From Shimia gijangensis (GTDB taxonomy: Bacteria > Pseudomonadota > Alphaproteobacteria > Rhodobacterales > Rhodobacteraceae): a DNA stretch of 64,000 nt. How positions within the stretch are numbered: the stretch's first letter is position 1; each line of letters opens with the position of its first letter. Below, piece by piece: positions 30,522 through 39,917 of the stretch. The position numbers were made by a program, and so were the translations under genes. Location: NCBI RefSeq assembly GCF_900142085.1, contig NZ_FQZQ01000006.1, positions 124,001 through 188,000 on the forward strand, given 5' to 3'. The notes below the pieces were generated by a model. It did no database searches. It was not told where the DNA came from and was given only the letters and a program-made list of their open reading frames with translations.

Positions 30522-31319
30522 TCAACCCGGCGTCAGATATGAGCGATCCGTTTCGCCCAAAACAAAGTCGACGATTTCCTGCACATACACACTGTCAAAC
30601 TCTTCGCCCATGCGCTTGGCGCGTTCCTGAAACGCGCCTTCGCCCTGAGCCATCATCTGAAACGCAGCCCGAAGCGCTGTGATATCGGCGCGCGATACAC
30701 CCCGACGCTTGAGGCCAACCAGATTCAAGCCGTCCAACTTACCGCGTGGCCCTTGCACCAGCCCATGTGGAATCACATCGTTAGTGACCATCGACAGGGC
30801 CCCGATTATGGCGCCTTTACCAATGCGCACCCATTGATGAATGCCCGATAGTCCGCCGATGATAACATCATCTTCAATAACGCAATGTCCAGCGATAGCG
30901 ACAGAATTCACTATCACAACCCGATCCCCAACGATGGCATCATGCGCGATGTGACAGCCCGCCATATACAACCCGTCATCGCCGACTTTGGTTAACCCAC
31001 CTCCGCCTTCGGTGCCGGTGTTCATGGTCACATGTTCACGGATACGATTACGCTTTCCAATCACGAGACGGGTATCTTCGCCCTTGAACTTCAGGTCTTG
31101 CGGAATTTCTCCGATGACAGAAAACGGAAACACAACTGTGTCTTCTCCGATCTCAGTATCTCCAGTCACAACGACATGAGACTTCAGCACCACACCCTTG
31201 TGCAGAACAACATTGGCTCCAATCACGCACAAAGGGCCGACTTCAACCCCTTCCGCGATCCTGGCGCCATCCGCTACAACCGCTGTTGAATGCACATTGG
31301 CCAGTTCAGAAATCGCCAT
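30522..31319 (-). CDS. lpxA: UDP-N-acetylglucosamine O-acyltransferase
   Basis: LpxA performs the first acylation of lipid A synthesis. The 265 residues consist mostly of hexapeptide repeats forming a left-handed beta helix (repeats such as VVLKSH, VVVTGD), with the catalytic His in MAGCHIAHDAIVGD near residue 122 and IRE HVTMNTGTEGGGG. AGGAGTAGG lies upstream of the ATG. Confidence 0.97.
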   Translation of the reverse strand: MAISELANVHSTAVVADGARIAEGVEVGPLCVIGANVVLHKGVVLKSHVVVTGDTEIGEDTVVFPFSVIGEIPQDLKFKGEDTRLVIGKRNRIREHVTMNTGTEGGGGLTKVGDDGLYMAGCHIAHDAIVGDRVVIVNSVAIAGHCVIEDDVIIGGLSGIHQWVRIGKGAIIGALSMVTNDVIPHGLVQGPRGKLDGLNLVGLKRRGVSRADITALRAAFQMMAQGEGAFQERAKRMGEEFDSVYVQEIVDFVLGETDRSYLTPG

Positions 31320-31325
31320 AAGCGC

Positions 31326-31790
31326 CTACTCCTTGGGCAAGTCCATCATAGCCGTAAACTCGCATTCACAGGCCATTTCACCATCAACAGTCGCGATGCC
31401 CGAGAATTTCCAAACACGCGCGCCCGGCTTACCGCGCAGAGTCTCAAGACGCATTTCAAGCACGTCCCCAGGTACCACCATGCGACGGAATTTGCATTTG
31501 TCGATCGACATGAAATAGACCAGCATTTCCTTATCAGCCATGTCCAGTTCGACCCCCACCATAACAGCAGCGGTCTGCGCCATAGCTTCGGCAATAGTCA
31601 CACCGGGCATAATGGGTTTTCCGGGAAAATGCCCCTGGAAATGTGGTTCATTCATGGTGACGTTCTTGATGCCCGTCGCCGATTTGTACCCGTCGATGTC
31701 AATGACCTTGTCCACCAAAAGAAACGGATAGCGGTGTGGAATAATTCGCTGGATCAAACCGATATCGGCGGTTTTGAGGTTTTCAGACAT
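31326..31790 (-). CDS. fabZ: 3-hydroxyacyl-ACP dehydratase FabZ
   Basis: FabZ dehydrates hydroxyacyl-ACP in fatty acid synthesis. From the ATG at 31790 (AGGAG upstream) it has 154 residues. The active site is [18 protein letters not shown] with the catalytic His, and the Glu in [12 protein letters not shown]. It competes with LpxA for hydroxymyristoyl-ACP, so co-location with lpxA is functional. lpxD, which often lies just upstream, is absent. Confidence 0.97.
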   Translation of the reverse strand: MSENLKTADIGLIQRIIPHRYPFLLVDKVIDIDGYKSATGIKNVTMNEPHFQGHFPGKPIMPGVTIAEAMAQTAAVMVGVELDMADKEMLVYFMSIDKCKFRRMVVPGDVLEMRLETLRGKPGARVWKFSGIATVDGEMACECEFTAMMDLPKE

Positions 31791-31863
31791 CAGGTGCTCC
31801 TGCAATTGTTCTCTGCTCGTTATGAAATAGCCCTAACAATCTCAGCCCAATTGGGCAAGCCGA

Positions 31864-32427
31864 TCACTGATCGCTGCTTAGGTTCGTACCATCTCCGATG
31901 GTTTGGTTCAGCCGCCCAATCGCGACGTCTGTGATGTCAATAGCGTCCACCGACACAAGGATCGAACGGCGTTCCAAGATCATGCCTGCTCCGGCTTCGC
32001 GCATCAATTCAATCAAAATAGGCCGTGCGGCCTGTATGAACACCGAGCGCTCCCGGTCGCCAATTTCACTAATTGACCGTGCCTTGCCATCCTGAAAGGT
32101 GCGGATTTGCTGTACACGTTCGTCAAACGCATCCGCGACTGCCTTGAAATCCTCTGGTTCCATGGTTTTGCGGATATCAGTCAAACGCTTTTCTTCCGCA
32201 GCCAGCTCGGCTTCAATTTTGCGGTTTTCCGCCAAAAGAACAGATTGTTCAGCCTCAATCTCAGCGGCCACACGCCGGCCAAAGGCCGATTCCACAAACA
32301 GTCGATCAGATTCGACTGTCAGTATCGGAGACTGTGGAACGGCGGCGGTTTGGGCGACAGACATGCCAGCCCAAAGCACTAGAAAAACAGCGGCGCGCCA
32401 CACAGATATGACGCGCCCCATCATCAT
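31864..32427 (-). CDS. OmpH/Skp family periplasmic chaperone
   Basis: A 187-residue protein with a signal peptide ending near GMSVAQ-T. The mature part has a central coiled coil of about 70 residues rich in Glu, Ala and Arg (EIEAEQSVLLAENRKIEAEL), the tentacle region of Skp-type chaperones, between short beta segments (ILTVESDRLFVES and GMILERRSILVSVDAIDIT). Skp-type proteins keep outer-membrane proteins soluble on their way to BamA, and bamA lies just upstream. Of four possible tandem initiation codons the ATG at 32427 is chosen. Confidence 0.88.
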   Translation of the reverse strand: MMMGRVISVWRAAVFLVLWAGMSVAQTAAVPQSPILTVESDRLFVESAFGRRVAAEIEAEQSVLLAENRKIEAELAAEEKRLTDIRKTMEPEDFKAVADAFDERVQQIRTFQDGKARSISEIGDRERSVFIQAARPILIELMREAGAGMILERRSILVSVDAIDITDVAIGRLNQTIGDGTNLSSDQ

Positions 32428-32430
32428 CAA

Positions 32431-34785
32431 TCAGAACTGAGCGGAAATGGTGAAGTCAAAGTTGCGTTCCCGATCCAAAGCCTCTTTCTTTAGAGCCTTC
32501 GTAAAGTTGAACCGCAACGGGCCGACAGGCGTCTCCCAGAAGATAGAAAAGCCAATCACATGCCGCCAGCTCAGGTCTTCATAAAAGACCGTTCCGACAC
32601 CCGAATTCTGGTCTAATCCCCAAACCGAGCCCACATCATAGAAGAAACCACCGTTCACGCCATATTCTTCCGGCAGCCCCAATGGAAACTGCGCTTCAAA
32701 ACGGGCCACAGCAAAGTATTTTCCGCCCAACGCATCATCCTGAACGCCCGCCTGATACTCCCTTGGGCCTACACCCAATGGTTCAAACCCGCGCAATTGT
32801 TTGCTTGAAAGGAAATATCTGTCTGTCACACGGCTATCATCATTGGGAGAGTACAAGGCGCCCCCTTCAAATGTCGCGAACAGTCTGACTTCCTCCTGAA
32901 GGACTCTCGTTTCGGCCACTGCTCTGGCAGAGGTCGCGACAAACTCATAGTCGCCACCCAGGCCACCAAAATCCTGGCTGAATTCAAGCAGCACACCACG
33001 GTTCGGATCCAGACCTTTGAAACGGGTATCATAGCCATAGGTGTACCCGAGTGAACTTTTCCAGATGTCACCACGTGCCGCCTCGTTATCAATCAACGAG
33101 CCGGGGATAGACTGACCAGAACCGACTGTCATTTTGTTGTTTGTGCCAGTGTAACGAAGTTCTAAGCGGCCAAACTCGCTGACAGGAAAAGCAAGAGTCG
33201 GTTTGATTTCACCGATACGCGTGACCCAACGAGCCTCATCAGGTTCCTGCTCTTGGAAACGAAATTCCAACCCTGCAGCCAAATCGCGCCCCAAAAAGGC
33301 GGGCTCGATAAAGGTAAACGAATAGTCTTCCAATTCAGACGCCGTCGCGAGCGACAAAGACAGATACTGTCCTCGACCAAGAAAGTTTCTTTCGGCAAAT
33401 TCAATCACAAGTCCGATACCGTGGTCGGTCGAAAATGTACCACCAAATTTAAGCGACCCCGTTGGCTGTTCAACAACATCCACATCCACAACAACCTGAT
33501 CGGGAGACGACCCTTCGCGTGCATTCACCTCGGCTGTTTCGAAAAAGCCCAAAGCCCGGATACGTTCCGCACTTTCACGAATTTCCCGAGGATTAAAGGG
33601 GTCCCCTTCAACCGAACGGAATTGATGACGGATCACACGATCCAGAGTAGCAGTGTTTCCTTCAACATCAATACGCTCAACAAAGATGCGTGGGCCGCGA
33701 ACAACAGCAAACTCGACGTCCAGCGAAAGTTCACGTTCGTTGCGGGTGACGCGGGGATCAACCCGGACAAAATCGTGGCCGTGACGTAAAGCCAGGCGTT
33801 CCAGACGCGCAATAGAGTTTTCTATCAATGTTGGGGAGTAAACCACCCCAGGCTTAATCTTGAGAGCTTCCATATACTCGACAGCATCAATCGCGTCGAT
33901 TTCACTGACAACGCTGATTTCACCAAAGCGGAACTGCTGTCCTTCCTGAAGATTGAAGGTCAGGAAATACCCATCACGTTCCCGCGAAAGCTCTGCGTTC
34001 ACACCGGTGGTTCGGAAATCCACATACCCACGCGACAGATAGAAATCCCGCAACAATTGCTTGTCGAACTCTACGCGGTCAGCGACATAGGTGTCCTTCT
34101 TGATCAGCGCACGGAGCAGTCCGGCTTGCTTTGATCCCAGTACCCGCCGCAAACGGCGATCAGAATAGTGCTGGTTGCCAACAAAACTGATCCGTTCAAC
34201 TTCGGAAATACCACCTTCAAAGATTTCGAACACCAGATCTGCGCGGTTGTCACTCCGGCGAATGATTCGAGGGGTCACACGCGCTGCCAGCCGGCCAGAT
34301 TGCGAATAGGCCTCAGCAATGAAGGCTGCATCTCGTTCAGCGACAGTTGGGTTCAGAACTTTACGAGGTTGCGACTCGATGGCCGACAGCAACGCGTCAT
34401 CTTTGAGGCGTTCATTGCCTTCAATACTGATACGGTTGATCGTCGGGTACTCAACAACCTTGATATCAAGGCGACTTCCGCGCGGTGTCAGTTCGACCGT
34501 CTCGAAAAGACCACTGTCAAGAATTCGCTGATAAGCGCCGTTAATTTGGCCCGCGGTAACAACTTTGCCCGTTTCGATACCAGCATAGTTCAAGATCGCA
34601 GCAGATTCTATCCGCTGGTTTCCGTCAACTTTAATCGAGTTGAACTTGTATTCCTGTGCGCCTGCTGTACTTGGCAGAGCAAGCAAAAGCGCTGTAATTA
34701 AAACAAAAATGGCCATTACGGCCTGCTGCAGCCAGGTATCTTTTACTGCCCGAACCTGTACTGCTGCCCCTATATGATTGGTCAT
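32431..34785 (-). CDS. bamA: outer membrane protein assembly factor BamA
   Basis: BamA inserts beta-barrel proteins into the outer membrane. From the ATG at 34785 (AGGA eight bases upstream) it has 784 residues: a signal peptide ending LPSTAGA near residue 44, five POTRA domains to about residue 420 (e.g. YKFNSIKVDGNQRIES), and a 16-strand barrel ending in NFDFTISAQF with a C-terminal Phe. The barrel includes GYTYGYDTRFKGLDPNRG. The frame extends 63 bases upstream without family sequence. Confidence 0.96.
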   Translation of the reverse strand: MTNHIGAAVQVRAVKDTWLQQAVMAIFVLITALLLALPSTAGAQEYKFNSIKVDGNQRIESAAILNYAGIETGKVVTAGQINGAYQRILDSGLFETVELTPRGSRLDIKVVEYPTINRISIEGNERLKDDALLSAIESQPRKVLNPTVAERDAAFIAEAYSQSGRLAARVTPRIIRRSDNRADLVFEIFEGGISEVERISFVGNQHYSDRRLRRVLGSKQAGLLRALIKKDTYVADRVEFDKQLLRDFYLSRGYVDFRTTGVNAELSRERDGYFLTFNLQEGQQFRFGEISVVSEIDAIDAVEYMEALKIKPGVVYSPTLIENSIARLERLALRHGHDFVRVDPRVTRNERELSLDVEFAVVRGPRIFVERIDVEGNTATLDRVIRHQFRSVEGDPFNPREIRESAERIRALGFFETAEVNAREGSSPDQVVVDVDVVEQPTGSLKFGGTFSTDHGIGLVIEFAERNFLGRGQYLSLSLATASELEDYSFTFIEPAFLGRDLAAGLEFRFQEQEPDEARWVTRIGEIKPTLAFPVSEFGRLELRYTGTNNKMTVGSGQSIPGSLIDNEAARGDIWKSSLGYTYGYDTRFKGLDPNRGVLLEFSQDFGGLGGDYEFVATSARAVAETRVLQEEVRLFATFEGGALYSPNDDSRVTDRYFLSSKQLRGFEPLGVGPREYQAGVQDDALGGKYFAVARFEAQFPLGLPEEYGVNGGFFYDVGSVWGLDQNSGVGTVFYEDLSWRHVIGFSIFWETPVGPLRFNFTKALKKEALDRERNFDFTISAQF

Positions 34786-34902
34786 ATCCCAATTCCTGCA
34801 AGACATCCCAGATGGCATGTGACTACCGGGAATAGCCATTGATGTCAAAACGCCAAACTGTCCCGAAGCATTTTTATTTTATCCACAGACTTATCCACAA
34901 CA

Positions 34903-34938
34903 GGAAACGACCCGCCTTCATGAACAGAAAGCAGGTCG
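34903..34938 (-). terminator. probable terminator after the 44-codon gene
   Basis: On the minus strand CGACCTGCTT can pair with AAGGCGGGTCG (about 10 bp with wobbles, loop about 10 bases) and is followed by TTTCC. The T-run is short, so termination may be partial. It lies between the 44-codon gene and bamA. Confidence 0.4.
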
Positions 34939-34966
34939 CATTACCGAAAACTTTGGAAGTGTAAGT

Positions 34967-35101
34967 CTAGAAAAGACCCAACGATCCGATATAGGCAGCC
35001 GTTACCAGCCCGGCCAGAATTGCAGCCGGAAACAAAAGCCGGTCCCAGTTTATGACAAACAGGAGACTAATCGCTCGGTAGCCATGTCCAATCGTTTGCA
35101 T
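34967..35101 (-). CDS. 44-residue membrane protein between rseP and bamA
   Basis: Encodes MQTIGHGYRAISLLFVINWD followed by a hydrophobic span of about 20 residues (RLLFPAAILAGLVTAAYIGSLG) and ends GLF. One or two membrane passes are possible. The ribosome binding site is weak (GAATAAGACC). The remaining parts of the 402-base gap between bamA and rseP show no other gene. I believe similar short proteins occur in Rhodobacteraceae at this site but know no function. Confidence 0.55.
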   Translation of the reverse strand: MQTIGHGYRAISLLFVINWDRLLFPAAILAGLVTAAYIGSLGLF

Positions 35102-35187
35102 CGGTCTTATTCCACTCACTTGGTTGCTTACTCAAATCTACCCCCGAAATAAGGCAGGAATGGGGCAGCACTGTGCTGGAACCTAGA

Positions 35188-36537
35188 TCATGGGCAACGA
35201 ATGGTATCGTTGAGAAGTCCAAAAACCATCAACGACAACACCAAAAACAGACCAATACTCATCAGAACACGCAGTGCCTGATCACTTGGCGGACGGCCGA
35301 CCACAGCCTCGTAGGCAAAGAACACAAGATGTCCACCGTCCAGCATCGGAATTGGGAAAAGGTTCAACATACCAATGGCTGCCGACAACACACCGATAAA
35401 CCACACAAAGCTCATCACACCCTGACTTGCCATCGCCCCGGACGTCTGGGCTATCCCCACCGGACCTGAAAGATTACAGCTAGAAATGGCGCCGGTTATC
35501 ATATGATAAAGACCTGAAACTGAGCCTTCAATGATGCGACCGGTCTGGACGATTCCACGCCACACAGCATCGCCGGCAGGCACGGACTGCGTCGCGGGGT
35601 CAAAAGCCAGCCCTCCCCCAATGCCGATACGCCAATACGTCTTAAACCCACCTTCAGCCTGAGGTTCATCCATACGGCGCGGTACCAGAGTGAATTCCAA
35701 GGTTTCCCCCATGCGCCACACCGTCAGCAACATTGCGCGGCCCTCGCCGGTTTCCACAGCCTTTTTCAGCTCGGAAAAACCGGTAATACGGGTTCCGTCG
35801 ATTGCGGTGATAACATCGCCAACCTCAAGCCCCGCAGCGTATGCTGCCGATTGCGGTGCCAAATGCGAGACAATAGGAGGATAGGGATAAGGGCCACTGG
35901 CCGAAACGCTCGAACCGTCGCGCATGACCTGATAATCCAGCGGTGTTTCCAGCGGAATCGCGTCTGAGAACGCATTAAATATTTGAACATCACCGAATCC
36001 TGGCATGGTTTGCCCGGCAATCGCGATAATCTCGTCCCCAGCCCGCAACTCATAGGCAGGCGGTGGTAAATCCTGCAACTCGCCAACCACAAGGTCGTCG
36101 CCAATCTGACCGCGGCTGATAAAAACCAGTGCAAAGATTGCGGTCGACAGAATAAAGTTAAAAACTGGCCCTGCAGCAGCAGTGGCAGCACGCGCCCAAA
36201 GAGGCGCACCATGCATCGTATGGCGCCGATCTTCTTCGCTCATTTCCGCCATGGCACCTTCGTCCTTGCCAGAGGCCGCGTTGGCATCGCCTTTGAACTT
36301 GACATAACCACCTAAAGGCAGGGCTGCGATCTGCCATTTGGTGCCGCGTTTATCAAATCGAGACCAAATCACCGGCCCAAATCCAAGCGAAAACACATCT
36401 GCGCCAATGCCGCTCCAGCGGCCGACAATGTAATGGCCATATTCGTGGATCGCCACAATCACCGACAGCGCCACAACAAAGGCGATGATGACCCAAAAAA
36501 CGTTCCCAAAACCGGAAATTAGGCTAAAAATATCCAC
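35188..36537 (-). CDS. rseP: RIP site-2 metalloprotease RseP/MmpA
   Basis: An intramembrane zinc protease that cleaves membrane-bound regulators such as anti-sigma factors. The 449 residues match the family. The zinc motif HEYGH is at residues 31-35 in the first span, one or two PDZ domains occupy about residues 120-290 (VGDVITAIDGTRITGFSELKKA), and the third metal ligand is in NLFPIPMLDGGHLVF near residue 395. A GTG start with AAGGGTG upstream is used. Confidence 0.95.
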   Translation of the reverse strand: MDIFSLISGFGNVFWVIIAFVVALSVIVAIHEYGHYIVGRWSGIGADVFSLGFGPVIWSRFDKRGTKWQIAALPLGGYVKFKGDANAASGKDEGAMAEMSEEDRRHTMHGAPLWARAATAAAGPVFNFILSTAIFALVFISRGQIGDDLVVGELQDLPPPAYELRAGDEIIAIAGQTMPGFGDVQIFNAFSDAIPLETPLDYQVMRDGSSVSASGPYPYPPIVSHLAPQSAAYAAGLEVGDVITAIDGTRITGFSELKKAVETGEGRAMLLTVWRMGETLEFTLVPRRMDEPQAEGGFKTYWRIGIGGGLAFDPATQSVPAGDAVWRGIVQTGRIIEGSVSGLYHMITGAISSCNLSGPVGIAQTSGAMASQGVMSFVWFIGVLSAAIGMLNLFPIPMLDGGHLVFFAYEAVVGRPPSDQALRVLMSIGLFLVLSLMVFGLLNDTIRCP

Positions 36538-36560
36538 GTGTGTTCACCCTTGTTGCCGCT

Positions 36561-37727
36561 CTAGTGCCGCTCTGCCATCACAGCATCTGCCGTCTGTCGT
36601 GCGAGATGGTCTGTTTTCGAGACCGTATCAAGGGTCATTTCGGCATTAATATGGCGTCGATCCAAACGGGCCATCACTTCTTCGACAACCTCAGCCATTT
36701 CTAAAAAGCCAATGCGCCCTTCGATAAAGCCATCCATTGCCCGTTCTTTGGCTGCATTAAAGACCGCCCCGCTGAGACCGCCTGCCTGCATCACCTCATG
36801 GGCAAGACGCAAGGCCGGATAACGCACAAGGTCCGGATCGCGAAAATGCAGCTGGCCGATTTTCGCAAGATCCAGCCTTTCAACAGGCAGTTTACGACGA
36901 AGAGGCCAGTGCAAAGCATAGCCGATAGCGTGACGCATATCCGCAGGGCCAACATGCGCCATCAGCGCTCCGTCATTATAACCCACCAAGGCATGCACCA
37001 TGGATTCAGGGTGTACCAAGACTTCAATCATCTCATGGGGGCAACCAAAGAACTCTTTTGTTTCAATGACTTCAAGTGCTTTGTTGAACATCGACGCGCT
37101 GTCAATTGTGATGCGCTGTCCCATGTTCCAATTGGGATGTGAAGACGCCTGCGCAGGCGTGGCGACGGCCATATCTTCAAGGCTCCAGTCGCGAAATGCA
37201 CCACCGCTTGCGGTGATGATAATCCGCTCGACGGTGTCGAAATCTTCGCCCGCTAGCCCCTGAAAGACTGCGGAATGCTCGCTGTCTACCGGCAGAATAC
37301 GCGCATTGTGCGCCTTGGCGGTACCCAGGATAAGGGGACCAGCCGTCACCAAAGATTCTTTGTTGGCCAGCGCCAGCACCGCCCCCTGTTCCAGCGCCTT
37401 CAACCCCGGAGCGAGACCCGCGGCCCCGACAATTGCAGACATGACCCAGTCTGCCGGGCGCGTCGCGGCTTCGCAAATAGCCTGATTGCCTGCAGCAGCC
37501 TCAACACTACTGTCGCCAAGCGCGGCCCGAAGTTCAGGCAGCAGATTTTCGTCTGCAATCACAGCGACATCTGCATTCAGATCGATAGCATCCTTGGCCA
37601 GCTGGGCAATATTCTGTCCACCGGTCAGCGCAACAACGTCATAGGCCTTGGGATCACGGCTGATCAGGTCGATGGTATTTTGCCCGATCGACCCGGTCGC
37701 TCCCAGAATAGAAACTTTGCGCATCAT
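36561..37727 (-). CDS. dxr: 1-deoxy-D-xylulose-5-phosphate reductoisomerase
   Basis: DXR makes 2-C-methyl-erythritol 4-phosphate, the committed step of the MEP isoprenoid pathway. The 388 residues are typical. NADPH binding is at SILGATGSIGQNTIDLI, the metal/substrate site includes LPVDSEHSAVFQ, and the loop and substrate region SGGAFRDWS and NWNMGQRITIDSASMFNKALEVIE. The ATG overlaps the cdsA stop by four bases. Confidence 0.97.
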   Translation of the reverse strand: MMRKVSILGATGSIGQNTIDLISRDPKAYDVVALTGGQNIAQLAKDAIDLNADVAVIADENLLPELRAALGDSSVEAAAGNQAICEAATRPADWVMSAIVGAAGLAPGLKALEQGAVLALANKESLVTAGPLILGTAKAHNARILPVDSEHSAVFQGLAGEDFDTVERIIITASGGAFRDWSLEDMAVATPAQASSHPNWNMGQRITIDSASMFNKALEVIETKEFFGCPHEMIEVLVHPESMVHALVGYNDGALMAHVGPADMRHAIGYALHWPLRRKLPVERLDLAKIGQLHFRDPDLVRYPALRLAHEVMQAGGLSGAVFNAAKERAMDGFIEGRIGFLEMAEVVEEVMARLDRRHINAEMTLDTVSKTDHLARQTADAVMAERH

Positions 37728-38500
37728 TGCCCCGCTGGCAGGCCGACGACCAAACCGACAACCATAACAAACAGCGCCGCCCCCATCATCGCATCAAACC
37801 GATCCAGAAATCCGCCGTGCCCCGGAATAAGATTTGAACTGTCTTTGACGCCCGTGCGCCTTTTTATTGCGCTTTCAGCAGCATCACCCATTTGAGACGA
37901 AAACGAGGTCAGTACGCTGATCACAATCAAATGAAAGCCGCCAAAAGCTGCCCCAACACAAGCTGCCGCAACCCAACCACCAATCGTTCCAGACCAGGTC
38001 TTTTTAGGACTGACCTTTGGCCAAAACTTGGGACCGCCGACAATCCGACCTACAAAGTAACCGGCAACGTCTGTCGCAATCACGACCAAAACCAACCACA
38101 CGATCAGTCGAATGCCGTTAAAGTCGCGCAATAACATAAGGCCCAGACAGGCCAACATCAAAGCCGACGAATAAGCCGCGTAAATCAAACGATCTTTTGA
38201 AATTTGGGTCGCCCCTACAACCGCTGGGGCCAACAGGATTGGCAACATCGCCTGCTGTGGCACCAATGGAGCAACAAACAAAATGACGGCGCATAAAATT
38301 CCTAGTGGCAATGCCAGTTTCTGGTTGTTCGGTGACATCATTCTGGTGAGTTCCCAGATCATACCGCCGCCGACAACAGCCACCAGCCCGTGAAACCAGT
38401 TTCCACCCAGCCAAACCTCGACAACGCCGACCACCACCATGACAAAGGCAGACACCAATCTTGGGCCAAGGTCACCCCACTTGCCAGAAGCCCCGCTCAC
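37724..38500 (-). CDS. cdsA: phosphatidate cytidylyltransferase
   Basis: CdsA makes CDP-diacylglycerol, the precursor of all phospholipids, in the inner membrane. It has 258 residues with about seven spans. The signature near the C-terminus, KRRTGVKDSSNLIPGHGGFLD followed by RFD, is complete. KKTWSGTIGGWV is also typical. The GTG start overlaps the uppS stop by four bases. Confidence 0.95.
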   Translation of the reverse strand: MSGASGKWGDLGPRLVSAFVMVVVGVVEVWLGGNWFHGLVAVVGGGMIWELTRMMSPNNQKLALPLGILCAVILFVAPLVPQQAMLPILLAPAVVGATQISKDRLIYAAYSSALMLACLGLMLLRDFNGIRLIVWLVLVVIATDVAGYFVGRIVGGPKFWPKVSPKKTWSGTIGGWVAAACVGAAFGGFHLIVISVLTSFSSQMGDAAESAIKRRTGVKDSSNLIPGHGGFLDRFDAMMGAALFVMVVGLVVGLPAGQ

Positions 38501-39222
38501 GCCTTCACCCCACCAAACCGGCGCTCGCGCCCTCCATATGAGGACACTAGGCTGTGAAACTCTTCGGCGGAAAAATCCGGCCAGAGCGTGTCGATAAATT
38601 CATACTCAGCATAGGCCGATTGCCACAGCAGAAAGTTTGAAATCCGGGCCTCGCCGCTGGTGCGGATCACCAGGTCCGGGTCGGGTAAAACGCGGGTATC
38701 CAGATATTTAGGCAATGTTTCCTGATCAACGTCTTCTGGATCCAAATGCCCGGTTGCAACATCTCTGGCCAACCGTTTTGTGGCGCGCGCCACTTCGTCG
38801 CGACCGCCATAGTTCAGGGCGATGGTCAAATTGGTACCGGTACAGTGTTCGGTCAGTTCTTCGGCTTCATCCATCAATCCGCGCAGCTTGCCGTCCAGCT
38901 TAATTCGGTCGCCAATGAACCGTACCCGGACATTACGCTTCACAAATTCCTGCATTTCCCGAAAAATGTAACGGCGAAAAAGGGACATTAATCCAGCCAC
39001 TTCGATCTGAGTTCTTTTCCAGTTTTCCGTCGAGAACGCGAATATTGTCAGATACTTAACGTTATTTTCCGGACACGCTTCGACAATTTCTCGCACGCGA
39101 CGAGCGCCAGCGTGGTGGCCAAATAGACGCGGCCTATTGCGGGCCTGCGCCCAACGTCCATTGCCATCCATAATAATGGCCACATGACGAGGACCGCCCG
39201 TGTCGGTGTGCTCTGAACCCAA
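38497..39222 (-). CDS. uppS: isoprenyl transferase (undecaprenyl diphosphate synthase)
   Basis: UppS makes the C55 lipid carrier for peptidoglycan and LPS. It has 241 residues. The N-terminal AIIMDGNGRWAQAR contains the catalytic Asp; YLTIFAFSTENWKR and DLVIRTSGEARISNFLLWQSAYAE and EYEF follow the family pattern. A TTG start with AAGGGA upstream is used. Confidence 0.96.
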   Translation of the reverse strand: MGSEHTDTGGPRHVAIIMDGNGRWAQARNRPRLFGHHAGARRVREIVEACPENNVKYLTIFAFSTENWKRTQIEVAGLMSLFRRYIFREMQEFVKRNVRVRFIGDRIKLDGKLRGLMDEAEELTEHCTGTNLTIALNYGGRDEVARATKRLARDVATGHLDPEDVDQETLPKYLDTRVLPDPDLVIRTSGEARISNFLLWQSAYAEYEFIDTLWPDFSAEEFHSLVSSYGGRERRFGGVKA

Positions 39223-39246
39223 TTCTGCGGTCCCTTTTTTACTAAT

Positions 39247-39810
39247 TCAGACCTGCATGATCTCGGCTTGCTTGTTTTCAAGCGCGCCGTCAACATTTTT
39301 GATATATTGGTCTGTCAAATCCTGAACTTCGGATTCCCAGAACTTCTGATCATCCTCGCCCAAACCATCAGACTTGGCTTTCTTAATCTGGTCCATACCG
39401 TCACGGCGCACATTGCGCACGGCGACACGAGCATGTTCCGCGTATTGTGCTGCGACACGGGCCAGTTCAGTGCGACGCTCTTCGTTCAGCTCTGGAATGG
39501 GCAACATAACGATTGTGCCGTTGGTCTGAGGGTTGATCCCAAGACCAGAGTTCATAATGGCTTTTTCGACCGCCTGCACCAGAGATTTATCCCAGACATT
39601 CACGGTGACCATTCGTGGATCAGGCACGTTCACAGTGCCAACCTGATTAATTGGCGTTCTTTGGCCATAGGCTTCGACCATAACGGGTTCGAGCATATTG
39701 GCCGACGCACGCCCGGTACGTAGTGACGAAAATTCAGTTTTCAGCGCCCCCATAGCGCCATCCATGCGGCGGGTCAGGTCGTCGGTATCAAGTTCAAAAT
39801 CATCAGACAT
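39247..39810 (-). CDS. frr: ribosome recycling factor
   Basis: RRF splits post-termination ribosomes with EF-G. From the ATG at 39810 it has 187 residues, the normal length. [21 protein letters not shown] and [29 protein letters not shown] and [15 protein letters not shown] are diagnostic. The frame extends 48 bases upstream without conservation. Confidence 0.97.
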   Translation of the reverse strand: MSDDFELDTDDLTRRMDGAMGALKTEFSSLRTGRASANMLEPVMVEAYGQRTPINQVGTVNVPDPRMVTVNVWDKSLVQAVEKAIMNSGLGINPQTNGTIVMLPIPELNEERRTELARVAAQYAEHARVAVRNVRRDGMDQIKKAKSDGLGEDDQKFWESEVQDLTDQYIKNVDGALENKQAEIMQV

Positions 39811-39917
39811 AGGTGTTGCTCTTGTCTTAGTTGGTCCGGTGCTTTGCGCCCCGGTCATTTTCTATATCCGGTTTCGCACAGTTTGCAGGCAGGATCAAAC
39901 TGCAGTTGCGATTTTCA

